Part shown: one piece after another, positions 46,041 to 57,243 of the stretch | Layout: each line of letters begins with the position of its first letter | Position numbering within the stretch: the stretch's first letter is position 1 | Origin: Apoderus coryli | Taxonomy: Eukaryota > Arthropoda > Insecta > Coleoptera > Attelabidae | Length of the DNA: 64,000 nucleotides | NCBI GenBank assembly: GCA_911728435.2 | Contig: OU452198.1 | Coordinates: 13,240,001-13,304,000, forward strand | Direction of reading: 5' to 3' | Program-made: the position numbers and the translations under genes | Notes under the pieces: generated by a model | What the model saw: the letters and a program-made list of their open reading frames with translations, nothing else | Told to the model about the DNA's origin: nothing | Databases searched by the model: none

Positions 46041-47828
46041 TAAAATTGTAATACAATTTTTCCTAGATTACCTTAAACTGATTAACTGATACCCTTGTGT
46101 TTATGCTTATAAAATGCTAATACCAAAATAGCTAAAACAAAATTTACACCAAAATAAATAATAAAACAAAAGGTTATGTAGGTACATGATATCATCTTTT
46201 TATTAGGATAAATGCTGGCCTTTTGCTTCAAAACCTATTGGCAACATTGTAGGAATCTTTCATTCTATATTTCACATCATATGAGTTTGAGAATACCTAT
46301 TTTGCATTAATGGAGAAAAACCAGGGATGTGATAGAGCATATTGGTGATATGAGTGATCACATTCTCTTATACTCGAGAATAGGGGCCCAGGTCTCTCAG
46401 TATCACTGATATCAGATATATCGTTTAGAATATCCACCAATTCTGCATCGGCGGTTAAATATCGAGACAGTTTCGATAGCGCTACTTATCAAATAGATAG
46501 ACGCAACTGGGATTATGGGGCCACATTTGACCCAAAACGTATGTACCGAACTATAAACAACACCTGAAGCACTTATAATACGTAAAGAATGACATATCAC
46601 GCCAGAAAAATACGTGGCGGATTGGGGAGCTATCGCATCTACTCGTCTAAATACAGTCGTTTCAAAATGCTATGTGTCAAATTTGACCCAACAATTCCAG
46701 TTGAGGGTTAAGCGTGACCTGCATGGGTACTTACAAGCTAATGAGATTGGTATTATTTCGGTAGTTATTTAGATAATAATTGTATAACTTTGTTAAGAAA
46801 TAACAAAGAACGTTTTAAAAACGAAACCTATCGAATATTTTAAATTCAATAAATATTAACAAATTGTCAATATGGACATTTCAGTAGCAGTAACGGGCAG
46901 TACAGGGTATTAAAAAACTTCTGTTCTAGGCGATAGCAGCGCTTCACGTGATCAGTGATATGAATTAATTCACAATCGCGGGTGTCCTATACAGTTAGCG
47001 GTCTATTTTACATTAAAAGTCTTTTGTCTATGGCATAGTTTAATCACAATATTTAAGGGGCCATTTTTACAGACAGGTTTGTTAACATGTGGGTACCTAA
47101 TTAACACAATTAGAGTTGAACTATTTATTTTGTCAATATATCCAATCCAATCCTGGTTGTTATTGACATATTTTAAATCGCAGGCTGGTTCAATTTACTG
47201 TACTGCTGCATGTACTAACTAGCATATTATATGAAGACCTTTTTATGAACTCTCGTCGTTAGAACATGCATGAAATTACTTGTTAAATTCGTTAATTGAT
47301 TGTAAGCTAATGAATGTTAAGTAGATATACACTATATGATGTTTTTGTAAATATAGATTGTTATAAAACAACTTGCCATACATGATTAAATTAAGTTTCA
47401 TTTGTATCAGAATATTTTGGGGAATTCACGGTTGGGCATTGGTGTTTGGGAACGTGCAATACTTTAAGCGAACAAAGGTGATATTTTGATTATCTTATTT
47501 TTTGTTTATTATTATTATATCTGTTAAGTGCAATATTTTCCGTTTAATCGTGCAATATTTTTGGGTTAATTTAAGATTGTTCTTAAGATTTTGTGCTAAT
47601 AAATAAATAAATATATTTTCAAACATACACCATATATTTATTTTTTCACATTTAACATAGTTTATAAAGCTCAGTAAATTGTTTAACATTTTTTTCTTTA
47701 TAAATTGTATATAAAATTCTGAATACAAATATTTCATAAAACGGGTATTAATATTATATGGAAGCAGCAAAAACATCCTTTGTACTCTAGCTACATTAAT
47801 ACTTTTCAGATTCTTAAAATTAAACTAT
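46041..47828. other. Intergenic AT-rich sequence, nothing recognised
   Basis: No conserved frame. Repeated GTGATATGA / TATCACTGATATC words at 46330-46420 and 46950 are too short to define an element. Confidence 0.4.
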
Positions 47829-48236
47829 ACACACCGGCAAAATTAACCGAACAGTCAAAACGTGCTCTAAGCTTAACATGGACTTCCGCTTGGACCCTGT
47901 AAGAAGAGTTATTTATGTAATAAGGGTGCGAAGGATAACTTCGCACATTGAGACAGAAATTTATTTGTTGATTTACCTCTTGAATACGCGAAATTATATA
48001 GGGACCACATTTTTTTCTACAGGTAATTTCGTTTCATCAATAATTTATTATTCTAAAGAATACTCATATTATGTGCGATAATTTTTGACTAAATATAGTA
48101 ACCAATCAAATTACTTAATTTTAAGTCATGTGTCAAATTTCATCCAATCACCTCTGGACTACAGCGATAATACCCTAATACCCTACATGTGGTATTAAAA
48201 ATTAATTAAACGTCACACTGACAACTGGTTTAAAAA

Positions 48237-49390
48237 TGTCGCGAAGATTTGGTAATGCATCTAACGATGCAATTAATGATATATCTAATAATATACCAAA
48301 AAATACAATCAAATCAAAAAAATATGTATGGAAAATATTTCTCGAGTTTTGTGCGACCAGAGAATACGAACTGAATGCTGAAACGAGTTTGCATAATTTG
48401 GCTAATAGGTATATTGAATGATTATGCGGTAAATATGAGAAAAGCTGACGGAACTGAATATAAAGAAGCAACTGTAAAAACAATTTGGAATACTACGAGT
48501 AGGCTACTCCAGGAAAAATACTTCAATGACTTCAAAATTGTATTCGACCCGTTTACCAGTGTGATATTCATAAATGCGCGACATGCAAGAAATGCCAAAC
48601 GTAAACGATTACAGCAGGATCCAAACAAACGAAAATGCAGATCATCAAATTTGAGTTCTAATGATTTGGCTAGAATCGTTGGATTATAGGATGAATGTAC
48701 ACCAGAAGGTTTACAAAAAAAAAATTTACCATATTGTAGCTGTTGAGTTAGCTTGGCGAGGTGGTGAACCAGCTGATTGCCTTATAGATTATTTCACGAA
48801 AGAAAAATAATGATAGAACGCCAACCAACAGAATTGAATATCCAGTAAAACATGCCAAGGAGGATCGAAAAGTTGTACAAATATTAAGTGGCTTGTTCCA
48901 AATATTGCAAACGAAAGTGCATGCCCTGTTCGCTTCTTCCATAAATTATTGTCGAAAAGGGGGAAAAATATTACTTCCAGTCGCCTATTCTTGAGACCAA
49001 AGTTTCTGGAAATCCGAAAGTGACACATGGTTTGACAATATACCGGTAGGCAAGAACACAATTAATATGTGGACCAAATCATCCGCGCAAACTATTGGTT
49101 TGGACACTAAGTGTAAAAAGATATCCAATCATTCGAACAGATCAACTGTAGTTAGCCATTTGGCAAATAAAGGAATTCCTGAACAGCAATTAATAAAAAT
49201 AACAGGACATAGCAGCTCTAATTCAATTAAACCGTACTTGAATATTAACCAAGAACGCCATGGTGAAATAATCAACACCATGCGAGGAATTTCTTCAACA
49301 GTGGAAATTAACAATCCGTCAACTTTAGCAAACTCTTCTTCCAATTTAACATTTACCAATTGTACTTTTCACAACTGTAGTTTTAAATAA
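48237..49390 (+). pseudogene. Crypton-type tyrosine recombinase, frameshifted
   Basis: In successive frames the + strand reads MSRRFGNASNDAIND at the start, then KEATVKTIWNTTSRLLQEKY and LQQDPNKRKCRSS, then VAVELAWRGGEPADCLIDYF, and finally, in an intact 107-codon frame (49067-49390), the catalytic end: KKISNHSNRSTVVSHLANKG with the HxxR motif HSNR, KITGHSSSNSIKPYLNINQE with the TGH motif and a possible nucleophile Tyr, and a C-terminal FTNCTFHNCSFK tail typical of animal Crypton recombinases. Frameshifts near 48410, 48690 and 48810-49030 inactivate it. Cryptons move as circular DNA by tyrosine recombination; terminal repeats were not identified. Confidence 0.8.
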
Positions 49391-49531
49391 AAATGAATAA
49401 TATTTGTTTGATTAAAACTAATACATTTTGTATTGAAAATTATTAAACGTCAGATTAACAATCAAATTTTTGATATCTACAAAGTAAAAAATCATCTTAT
49501 CGAATACTTCTCGGGCCTTAATAAATACTCA

Positions 49532-49643
49532 AAATTTTGTCATAGAGAATCCTTCAAGCGAGTTGCTCAAGGATAATAGCCCTCGGCCTGCGGCATTGGG
49601 CTATTATCAAGCAACAGGCTTTCGGCATTCTCTATAACAAAAT
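49532..49643. repeat. Imperfect hairpin downstream of the Crypton remnant
   Basis: ATTTTGTCATAGAGAAT ... GGATAATAGCCC pairs with GGGCTATTATC ... ATTCTCTATAACAAAAT around the GC-rich loop CTCGGCCTGCGGCATT. The arms are about 45 bp with a few mismatches and a bulge. It may mark an element end. Confidence 0.55.
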
Positions 49644-49994
49644 TATCTCGGTATTATCAAGACCCTAGGGGTGATAAGGTGATAAGTTTACCTTACCTTC
49701 TATATTTCGTTACTATGAAAAGTAGAAAATACCTACATACGCTTTTTTTAATTTTGACAAAAAGGGGACAACTAGTTTTTATTGTAATTGGGTACGGTCA
49801 ACTTTACAGACAGTGAAATCTTCTGTTTTTTTTTATTGGAAAGAAAAAATTTGCGGTAAAACGCTAGCGCTGTTGCAAGGTTGCCAGATCGTAATAATAA
49901 GTTACCAAACAAATTTTAAAAAAAATTTTTTTTTGTTTTTGCCAAGGCAGAGTAATCATCATGAGACCTAGAGGGTTGCTTACCGCGTCCCTAG

Positions 49995-50352
49995 GTTTAA
50001 ACATAGACGTGGAATACGACTAACAGTATACGCACTTTCTAAATCAGAACATCCTCGACCAACGCCCGGTATTGAGCGCATCAGGTCAGTGCTGTCCCCT
50101 TACCGATGACCTTCCCGTCTTGTGATCATCCTAAACTAACCCAACTACCTACTAAATATAACTGGATAATTATTATAAGTAAAATACGACCGTTTAAACA
50201 TAGACGTTGAATACGACTAACAGTATGAGTATACGCACTTTCACGATCAGAACCTCATCGACCAACGCCCGTTATAGAGCGCATCAGATCAGTGCTTTCC
50301 CCTTACCGATGACTTTCCCGGTCATGTGTTGATCCTAAACTAACCCAACTCC
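49995..50352. repeat. 197-bp tandem duplication
   Basis: 49995-50146 and 50192-50352 are two direct copies (GTTTAAACATAGACGT; CGACCAACGCCCG; CCTTACCGATGAC; CCTAAACTAACCCAAC), about 90 percent alike, separated by an AT-rich spacer. No ORF. Confidence 0.7.
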
Positions 50353-50399
50353 TACTTTATTTTAAAATTATAAATAAAAAAGACAAAATAATAATTATA

Positions 50400-51058
50400 A
50401 CATTAGAATCAAATCACTCGATTTCTAAATTTAAGTATCTTCCGATTGCATCTTCTATTTTCTCCTTCAACCTTATTTGGGATTGAAAGTACCACATGTT
50501 CTTGCAAAATTCTGTACGGCCCCCTAAATAAATTCCACCTCACACTAAAATTGATCCTCCAGTAAAAGAAACGGTAAGTAGAAATAAAATTGAACTCTTC
50601 GGTTTGTGCCCTTGGCCGTTTTTTTTCTACCATATATGGAATGTAGACAAAAACGACATTCATATATAAATAACACATTTCTCTATTAGTCTCATGCCAA
50701 TTTTCATATTCCCGAGCAAAGGCTAATCGTGTCCATCGATGGCGTCTTTAAAGCTGTGGCGCTTTTGGGTTCTACGCGCTTTTAAACCGATTTTTTTTAC
50801 TCTTCGTCACAATGTCCGCTCGCTCACACTAGTTCCACGAACTTCCTCCAATTGGTTCCTGACTTGAATCGCTGTTTGACGCCTATTTCTTAGTGTTTGC
50901 AGCCTTATAAATTTGTGATCAATGGCAGCAGTTGAACGTTTCCTGCCTTGACCTCGGCTCCTTATCAGCTCTCCTGTTTGCCTCCATGTGTAACATAATG
51001 ATGCATCGGTGCTGTTACTTGCCAACCAGTTCGGCAACATCCCTTTATTATCGACCAT
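50400..51058 (-). pseudogene. Tc1-like transposase, N-terminal half
   Basis: Minus-strand reading: RGQGRKRSTAAIDHKFIRLQ followed by TLRNRRQTAIQVRNQLEEVR and GTSVSERTL, the HTH_Tc3_2-type DNA-binding domain. Shifted frames then give GLKARRTQKR, HRWTRLAFAREYENWH and, near 50500, GGIYLGGRTEF. The DDE catalytic Asp blocks are not readable; the copy is dead. Confidence 0.8.
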
Positions 51059-51124
51059 GTTCGATCATTGTTGTTGCACTGGTGACATCAGTGGTTACTA
51101 AATCACCCATATAATGAACCGTTT

Positions 51125-51530
51125 TACAATGACAACTGAACTAAAGAACTGAAGCAATTAAGAAGTTTTAAAAAATACGCATTTAAATCAAATGCAACAA
51201 CTGACAGATTTTTGCAATAACCTCGTAAAATAAAAAATATTAAAAAATGGTGTTTGAACCAAATCCTCATAAAACAAATTCTGATTAAAATACCGAAAAC
51301 TTCTATAATTATGAAAGAAAGGTTCAGGTTTTTTCCTACAACAAAGTTTAAGCTTGCAGTGAATTGGAAGATGGTCTGAAATATGACGGTCAACACTTGC
51401 GTCCTTAAGAATATTGTTATTCGAACATATGATTAAATCCAGAAGCGTAGCACAGCCAGGTCCGTATCTGGTTCGCTCATCCACAGCCTGTATTAAATTA
51501 AAATTTTCTAACGTCAAGCTACATTTCTAA
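51125..51530 (-). pseudogene. LINE endonuclease C-terminal fragment
   Basis: The minus frame reads RYGPGCATLLDLIICSNNNI and DRHISDHLPIHCKLKL, the final SDH motif of APE-type endonucleases from CR1/Jockey LINEs. No RT follows. It sits between the Tc1 terminal repeat and the Tc1 transposase start. Confidence 0.75.
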
Positions 51531-51671
51531 GAAAAATCGTCTCAATATGTTACAGGGTTCAAGCAACAACTCCTAGGTGTTATTGATTCAAGAGAAAATC
51601 TATGTTAAACTTAGACTAAATTTTGACCATTCAGCTAATTTTGCCGGTGTGTGTATAAAGATATCGCTATA

Positions 51672-52687
51672 TACAGGGTGTTAGTAAATAAGTGCGACAA
51701 ACTTCAGGGGGTAATTCTGCATGAAAAAATAATGACAGTTTGCTATATAAACATATGTCCGCAAATGCTTCGTTTTCTGAGATACGGGGTGTTAAAGTTA
51801 TTCTTAAAAACTGAAGATTTATTGGTTGCTCTGAAACCGGTAGAGGTATACAAATGAAATTTAGTGAGTTTTAAGAGGTAGTTATTGCGCATTTTTTGGC
51901 AAGCAATTAAGAATTTTATGTTCATCAGTGGCGCGCATACGAGTAATGATCTCAATATTTTTAAAGAAAAAAATGGTACGCCACTGCAATTTTTCAAATA
52001 AAAAATCATTTTGCAATTCCTCGTTCAATTTGTGATAAAAAATCTCTGTTGCTGTTTTATCGTAGGGGGCATCGTCTTTGTGCAAACAAATAAAACATCT
52101 TACCCCGTATTTTTCATTTCTTTAATACATTATCAAGAACTATCTAATACAATAATCATTAAACCAAAACAATAAGAGAAAATAACACTAATAATAAAGA
52201 AACGCTAATCTGACATTTCGTTGAAATATTCGTATAACAGAATGTTGACAGTCTACTAGCGTCGCAGCGAGATGTTTTATTTTTTTTTTCACAAATGCCC
52301 CCTACGATAAAAAAGCAAGAGAGATTTTTTATCACAAATTGAACGAGGAATTCCAATATGATTTTTAATTTGAAAAATTCCAGTGGCATACCTTTTTTTT
52401 TTCTTAACAAAAATTGAGATCATTACCGCCACTCATGAACATAAAATTCTTAATTGCATGTCAAAAAATGCGCAATAACTACCTCTTAACACCCACTAAA
52501 TTTCATTTGCATATCTCCACCGGTTTCAGAGCAATCAATAAATCTTCAGTTTTTAAGAAAAACTTTAACTGTATCTCAGCAGAAAACGAAGCATTTGCGG
52601 ACCTGTGTTTATATAGCAAACTGTCATTATTTTTTCACGCAGAATTACCTCCTGAAATTTGTCGCACTTATTTACTAACACCCTGTA
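51672..52687. mobile_element. Foldback MITE with ~430-bp arms
   Basis: TACAGGGTGTTAGTAAATAA (51672) and complement (to 52687). The arms 51672-52110 and 52255-52687 pair nearly throughout (CATTGTTTTTTGACATGCAA-like and CCCCCTACGATAAAA blocks), with a short loop near 52110-52250. Open frames here are products of the repeat. Confidence 0.85.
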
Positions 52688-53094
52688 TACATTACAACAA
52701 TAATTAATGATACATATTTATGAATTTTTAATTTAACAAAAAAAAAAAAGGCTTCTGACAACTAAGGGAGATATATTTTGTATTTTAAACAAAATTTACC
52801 ATAAATTCTATTTTTCAGAGATTGTAACCGAAACATTTTTTTTAATGAATTCGAAGACAAAAATTATATTTTTCCTTAAGTTCTCCTGGTACAAAATATT
52901 TGAGATACATTTTTTGTACATATTTCTTATATTGTAATCGGCTTAATTAGTAAAAAACAAAATAGCGAAAATTCAAAACCTAAATCAGACTTTCAAAATG
53001 CCACATTTCAGTTTCCCTCGTGTTGTTGAAGCTGTTTATATATTCAATCGTCATCATCAATCAATTAATCTGACACCTAAATAGGTAAATGGAT

Positions 53095-53400
53095 ATATAC
53101 CGGGCGTCCGGAAAAGTCACATGAAGTACATTTATTATAAATTCATGTTGATAATGGATTTTCTTCGGCCCAGACATGCGCGTTATGATAATTAAAAACG
53201 CCCGCTCTTGTGAACGTTTCTTCGTCCGTGAATAAGATTTTATGCAAAAAAATTAGGATCAATACCAATACTTCACAAAATCTGGTTGTAAATGTTGAAC
53301 TTGTTTAAAGTGGTAAGGGTGGAGTTTTTGTTATTTTAACACTCTACACACACTTAAATGAGAAGTACTGGTTCTTAGGTATGTATAATTTGCCATTTTT
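53095..53400 (-). pseudogene. IS630-like transposase fragment with TACCGGGCGTCC end
   Basis: After TATACCGGGCGTCCGGAAAA at 53096 the minus strand reads LFTDEETFTRAGVFNYHNAH followed by VWAEENP, the first catalytic Asp block of IS630-like transposases. The rest is missing. Confidence 0.7.
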
Positions 53401-54134
53401 TAAAATAATAAATAACAGAAATGCATCAGACAAAGTCAATTTGACATAGGTACTGTTTATTTGTTTAAATAATATCATGGTTTACTTAAAAGAGTTTCTA
53501 AAAACTTTTTGGACAAGTAATTTAACAAACTTGAAAAACATTCAAATGTAAATTACTCGAAAACTGTCAAGTTCAAAACATTTTGACAAGAGTACTTCTT
53601 TAAGTAAAATAAATCAAGCTTTCATCATTTTGATACATTTTTCATATAATACTACTCACAAAAAAATATGATAATTAAACCATTCCGCCCCCTCGTAAGT
53701 TACACCTCTGAATGAACTATGAATGTTCCGACATAGTGGTTGCATAACTCATTAAAAATACGCCCCTATGCCAAATTACATTAAGTTCCTTTTGATAGTT
53801 TCGAAGAAATTGCCAAAAAAAAAAAAACGATTTTAGCGTGTCATCTTCTAGGGGCTATAGCTTTCTAGGGGTGCGTTTTTCGTAGTAGCTTTATAGAGTA
53901 AACTACACTTTTTTTTATAGGTACTATACGTCCTAGATATTTTCATATAGTACACCTTGTATTTTATTTCATCATTCGTGATAAATTAAATAATTACAAT
54001 CACAATATTTAAAAATCGTTCGTAGAAAATATGTTACCTATATGCGTTACATTAAAATAGTTTTGAACGCTATTTTTAAACTAATTCAGTTCATAACCAC
54101 ATATTTTGCACATTTACTTAAAAAATTATTCATT
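53401..54134. other. Intergenic sequence downstream of the C2 gene
   Basis: Repeat-like GTACACCTTGTATTTTATTT near 53960 hints at an eroded element end. No gene. Confidence 0.35.
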
Positions 54135-55329
54135 CTAATCTAAAAGATCCTCTGTTAAATTGTGCCACTGTTCATGTCGATGATCTGGATATCTAATCAT
54201 ATCTAACCAATGTTTTAATCGTTGACCTAAAAATAGAAAATGTTACAATTAGAATAGAGTTACTTTAACAGCTATTTAGCTGAAAAATTTTTCAGCTTCT
54301 AATATGTGTGTTGTGGGGCGAATGTGGTAAAGTTCATTATATGGGTATTTCGCCACTATTTAAAATTCTAAACATCACTTAATCAAAATATCGAAAACGT
54401 GAAATTGATTACTTAGTTGACAAATGTCAATATGAGAAAACTATAAGCGAACAATAATAAAAACTACAATATATACTTAGGCATTATTGATCGAAGTGGC
54501 GACTCTGACCTGTTAAAGAGGCAGTGCTCTTCGTAAATGCCGATTACCACTAATGAGTTGTGCCCGTCTGGTAAAGCAAATTTCCAACATAACTTAAGAG
54601 TCTTGTTACTTATGTAACAAGCAATTCCCAAATAAGACCTCCCGCTAGGGAATTCGGGCGTATCTGGTGTTGGCAATATGATGTAATGGAGTTGTACTTC
54701 TTATCCGGCCTTCGCTAGTGAACTTTGTTTCACCGGGCAAATTGCCTACTAACACTAGATGTCGCCACAAACATCTTATTATAAAAAATAATCATTTAAA
54801 ATACAAAATAAATATTGGATTTTTTATTTCCTGATGACGGAACAGATTGGTTCAAGAAACGTTAGGACTCCATATAGATAAGTTTTTTTTAAATTACGTT
54901 TTTGTTGATATAATGTAACTTTTTAACACAAGAGCCATTGACAAATTTAGATTTTTTTCCGTTACGCAGTCGCTTTTATTATCTCTATTAATACGACAGA
55001 ATTATTTTGATTAATTAATAAGAACTCTAAATAGTGGCGAAATATCCAAATAACGAGCTCATCAAAACTCGTTTAAGCTACCTATATTTTTGTTACAAGC
55101 AAGTCCAGAAAGAGCGGTACCTTTTGATCCTGATCCACCTAAAATAAGGCCGCCCAAATAATCGTTACTTTTCCCATAGTCCTTGTCAAATACCGTGATA
55201 TACAAACTTTGCATATACAATTCTGTCGGTCTCGTCTCAAATAAGAATTCTTCATTAAAAACTGGATTCAAATTTTTCCATTTAATTGATGTTTTATACT
55301 TCTTGTGGTATGGATCCGGTCGTAGTTGT
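54135..55329 (-). CDS. C2-domain protein, last two coding exons (synaptotagmin/Slp/Doc2 type C2B)
   Basis: The exon at 55329-55121 starts after TTAATTTCAG and reads QLRPDPYHKKYKTSIKWKNL, then NPVFNEEFLFETRPTELYMQ, SLYITVFDKDYGKSNDYLGG and LILGGSGSK; donor AAAG|GTACC. The last exon, 54226-54135, starts after TTTTTAG and reads QRLKHWLDMIRYPDHRHEQW, HNLTEDLLD-stop at 54135; the split codon gives Gly at the joint. NPVFNE, the DKDYGKSND calcium-loop-like segment, LGG and the HW...WHNL ending are those of a C-terminal C2B domain. Such proteins bind phospholipid and act in exocytosis or vesicle transport. Slp/bitesize is one candidate; the exact member is not settled. Upstream exons were not found within the window. 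Confidence 0.8.
54340..55049. mobile_element. TIR element in the last intron of the C2 gene
   Basis: GGTATTTCGCCACTATTTA at 54343 and its complement (AAATAGTGGCGAAATATCC near 55027-55047) are inverted ends. One end recurs alone at 2107-2140. The interior holds the diverged hammerhead-type unit (54465-54790) and a CTGATGA-stem-GAAACG motif at 54831-54860. Confidence 0.75.
54465..54790 (+). repeat. Diverged relative of the 331-bp hammerhead repeat, ribozyme dead
   Basis: Blocks match the canonical unit in order: CGATTACCACTAATGAG (ribozyme 5' part), CCCGTCTGGTAAAG (3' part), GTAACAAGC, CCTCCCGCTAGGGA, CGGGCGTATCTGGTGTTGG, and CTAGATGTCGCCA-AAACATC. CTGATGA has become CTAATGA, and stem II with GAAA is deleted, so it cannot self-cleave. 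Confidence 0.7.
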
Positions 55330-55396
55330 CTGAAATTAATAAAACATAATTTTACAAGTTTTGCCAGAAACAGACAGGCATAAATACATTTTAAGT

Positions 55397-55446
55397 CACG
55401 AATTTCATTACATCGGTTTTGTATTATAGCTTCTTAACGTGATTAT
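55397..55446 (+). repeat. 50-bp inverted repeat, partner at 60366-60415
   Basis: CACGAATTTCATTACATCGG ... TTCTTAACGTGATTAT matches the complement of 60366-60415 with one mismatch. Confidence 0.8.
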
Positions 55447-57243
55447 ATAAAACATTAAATATCTAGAGTAGGTATTGAAATATCTAATTACGTATAATCA
55501 GATAGTTAGAATGTCGCAGTATTCTATCTGTATAGAACATATTTTCATCACGTTGTATAAAAGTCGTCATTCTTTAAAACAAGAATAATAGAACGTAGTT
55601 ATCAAAGAAAGAAATACGCATTAATATCCAAAATATTCGATAAAGAACATACTTATTATCAAAGAAAATATTTAAATTTTACTAGCATATTATTTCTATG
55701 ATCAACAACTGCTGAAAGCTAGCAACATTTGACAAAGTCAAATGAAGGTCAGTTTAAGAATAATCATTTAAACAAATGAATATCTTTCGACAGTAGAAAA
55801 AACTAAATCATCAGGTCAAAGTTAACCAGAATTATATAAATTCATAAATACCTTTTATATGTATTGTTGAAGCTAATTAGTTTTGTCCAACTTTTTATAA
55901 GATCATTTATATGTTCAAAACCAAAACTTCACATTATTTTATTCTAGATTTCCATCCTAGATTTGTATCGGCACTCGCGATGTTTGCCCTCTTGACTCCA
56001 ATCAAGAAGAAGAGATTTTTGAAAACTTTTTCAACTTTCAATTTACTAAAATTCCGTTTTCTATCCCTTATTTAGAAAAAGGTTACTTAAGAGGGGACTC
56101 CGAAATGGTTACTTACAAAAATGTCCGATGGTGGCGCTAGTGAATCTCATTGTATTCCGAATCATTCATTTCTTAACTTAGAGTAATTTTATAGAATATT
56201 TTAATACATTCTTCTCCTCAATAGGTGTCGCCAAAAACTAATACATAGTGACCCTAAAATGTCATATTTCTATTTTGCGTAAATTATTTTCACATTCTTT
56301 TTTGTGCTCGTATTCTTATACGTTTGATGCTTATCTTCGCGTAGACTAGTCATAGTTATATACTATACTATATACATAAAAAGGATGAATGTAAAAAAAC
56401 TGGTTTTATTTGCGATAAATAGTCAAGATTTTTAAATATTTTCACAAATTGATGATTTTTGTGAAAACCGTAAAACATAGGTAAATGACACCTTAAAACG
56501 AATCCCAGTTATTTTTGAGGGACTATTAAAATACTCCCATACAGGGTGTTCTATTTAAAAAAAACAGAACTATGATAATACATACTTATCTCTTCTTTGG
56601 AACGCCCTGTATGCTTGCAGTGTTTTTCAAAATGTATTAGGTTAGCCCTGTTGTTTTAGTTTGTCAGTTTCAAAACCATGAGACGCTTATTTCATGCATC
56701 AAAGAGTGTCTTTCCTAATAGTATACAATGTGTCCAGAAACTAATGGACCAAGCGAAAGCCACAAATTCTAGAGCAGATTTCATGGCAATTCAACGCCAA
56801 ACTTCTAATGCAAAATTGCTTCTGAAAGGAGTTATAGTTTTTAAAAGATGGCGGCTTAGCATAGGTTTTTTAAAGGTATCGCGAAAGCGCCTTTAGCCAT
56901 TGGAGTGAAAGGTGAAAAAGATATTTCCCTAAATAGAAGCATTCGTTAGCCATACACTGCTGAATTAAATTGCGAACTTAGGCGTCTAAACGGGTATCAA
57001 CGGACATTTTTAATAAAAAACTTCTTTTTCACTAACTTTTGGAGAATTCTGACAACATTCTTAGGAAATATGAGGTATTCTTATCTCAATATGATAGAAT
57101 GCTGCATTTTCGAGAAAAATTAAGTTTTAGTTTAATATGCGGTTTAACATAGTACCTATCTATTTGATTTACGATTGGTACAGTGATTATTTTAACAGTA
57201 AAAATTTTAAAAATTAAGTAGGGTATTAGGTATTGTGAGTCTA
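55447..57243. other. Upstream intron/intergenic sequence with small repeats
   Basis: Non-coding. 56541-56612 is a tiny inverted piece TACAGGGTGTTCTATTT ... CGCCCTGTA. The frame 56678-56896 is not recognised. No further C2 exon was found. Confidence 0.4.

Larger units (their letters stand above)
47829..51655 (-). mobile_element. Tc1-like transposon enlarged by insertions
   Basis: Inverted ends ACACACCGGCAAAATTAnC (47829) and complement (to 51655) continue inward (GTCAAAAnGT, TAAGCTTAACAT). A Tc1-type transposase remnant reads on the minus strand. A LINE endonuclease fragment, a tandem duplication and a Crypton recombinase remnant lie between the ends. Confidence 0.7.

Noticed and set aside
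47878..48081. 67-codon frame starting MDFRLDPVRRVIYV
   Set aside because: No family resemblance; it lies in the Tc1-like terminal region.
49995..50352. 5S rRNA gene
   Set aside because: Only isolated words match; box A/IE/C promoter order and 5S stems could not be built.
51672..52707. Several 60-100 codon frames on both strands
   Set aside because: They come from the two arms of one foldback MITE and mirror one another.
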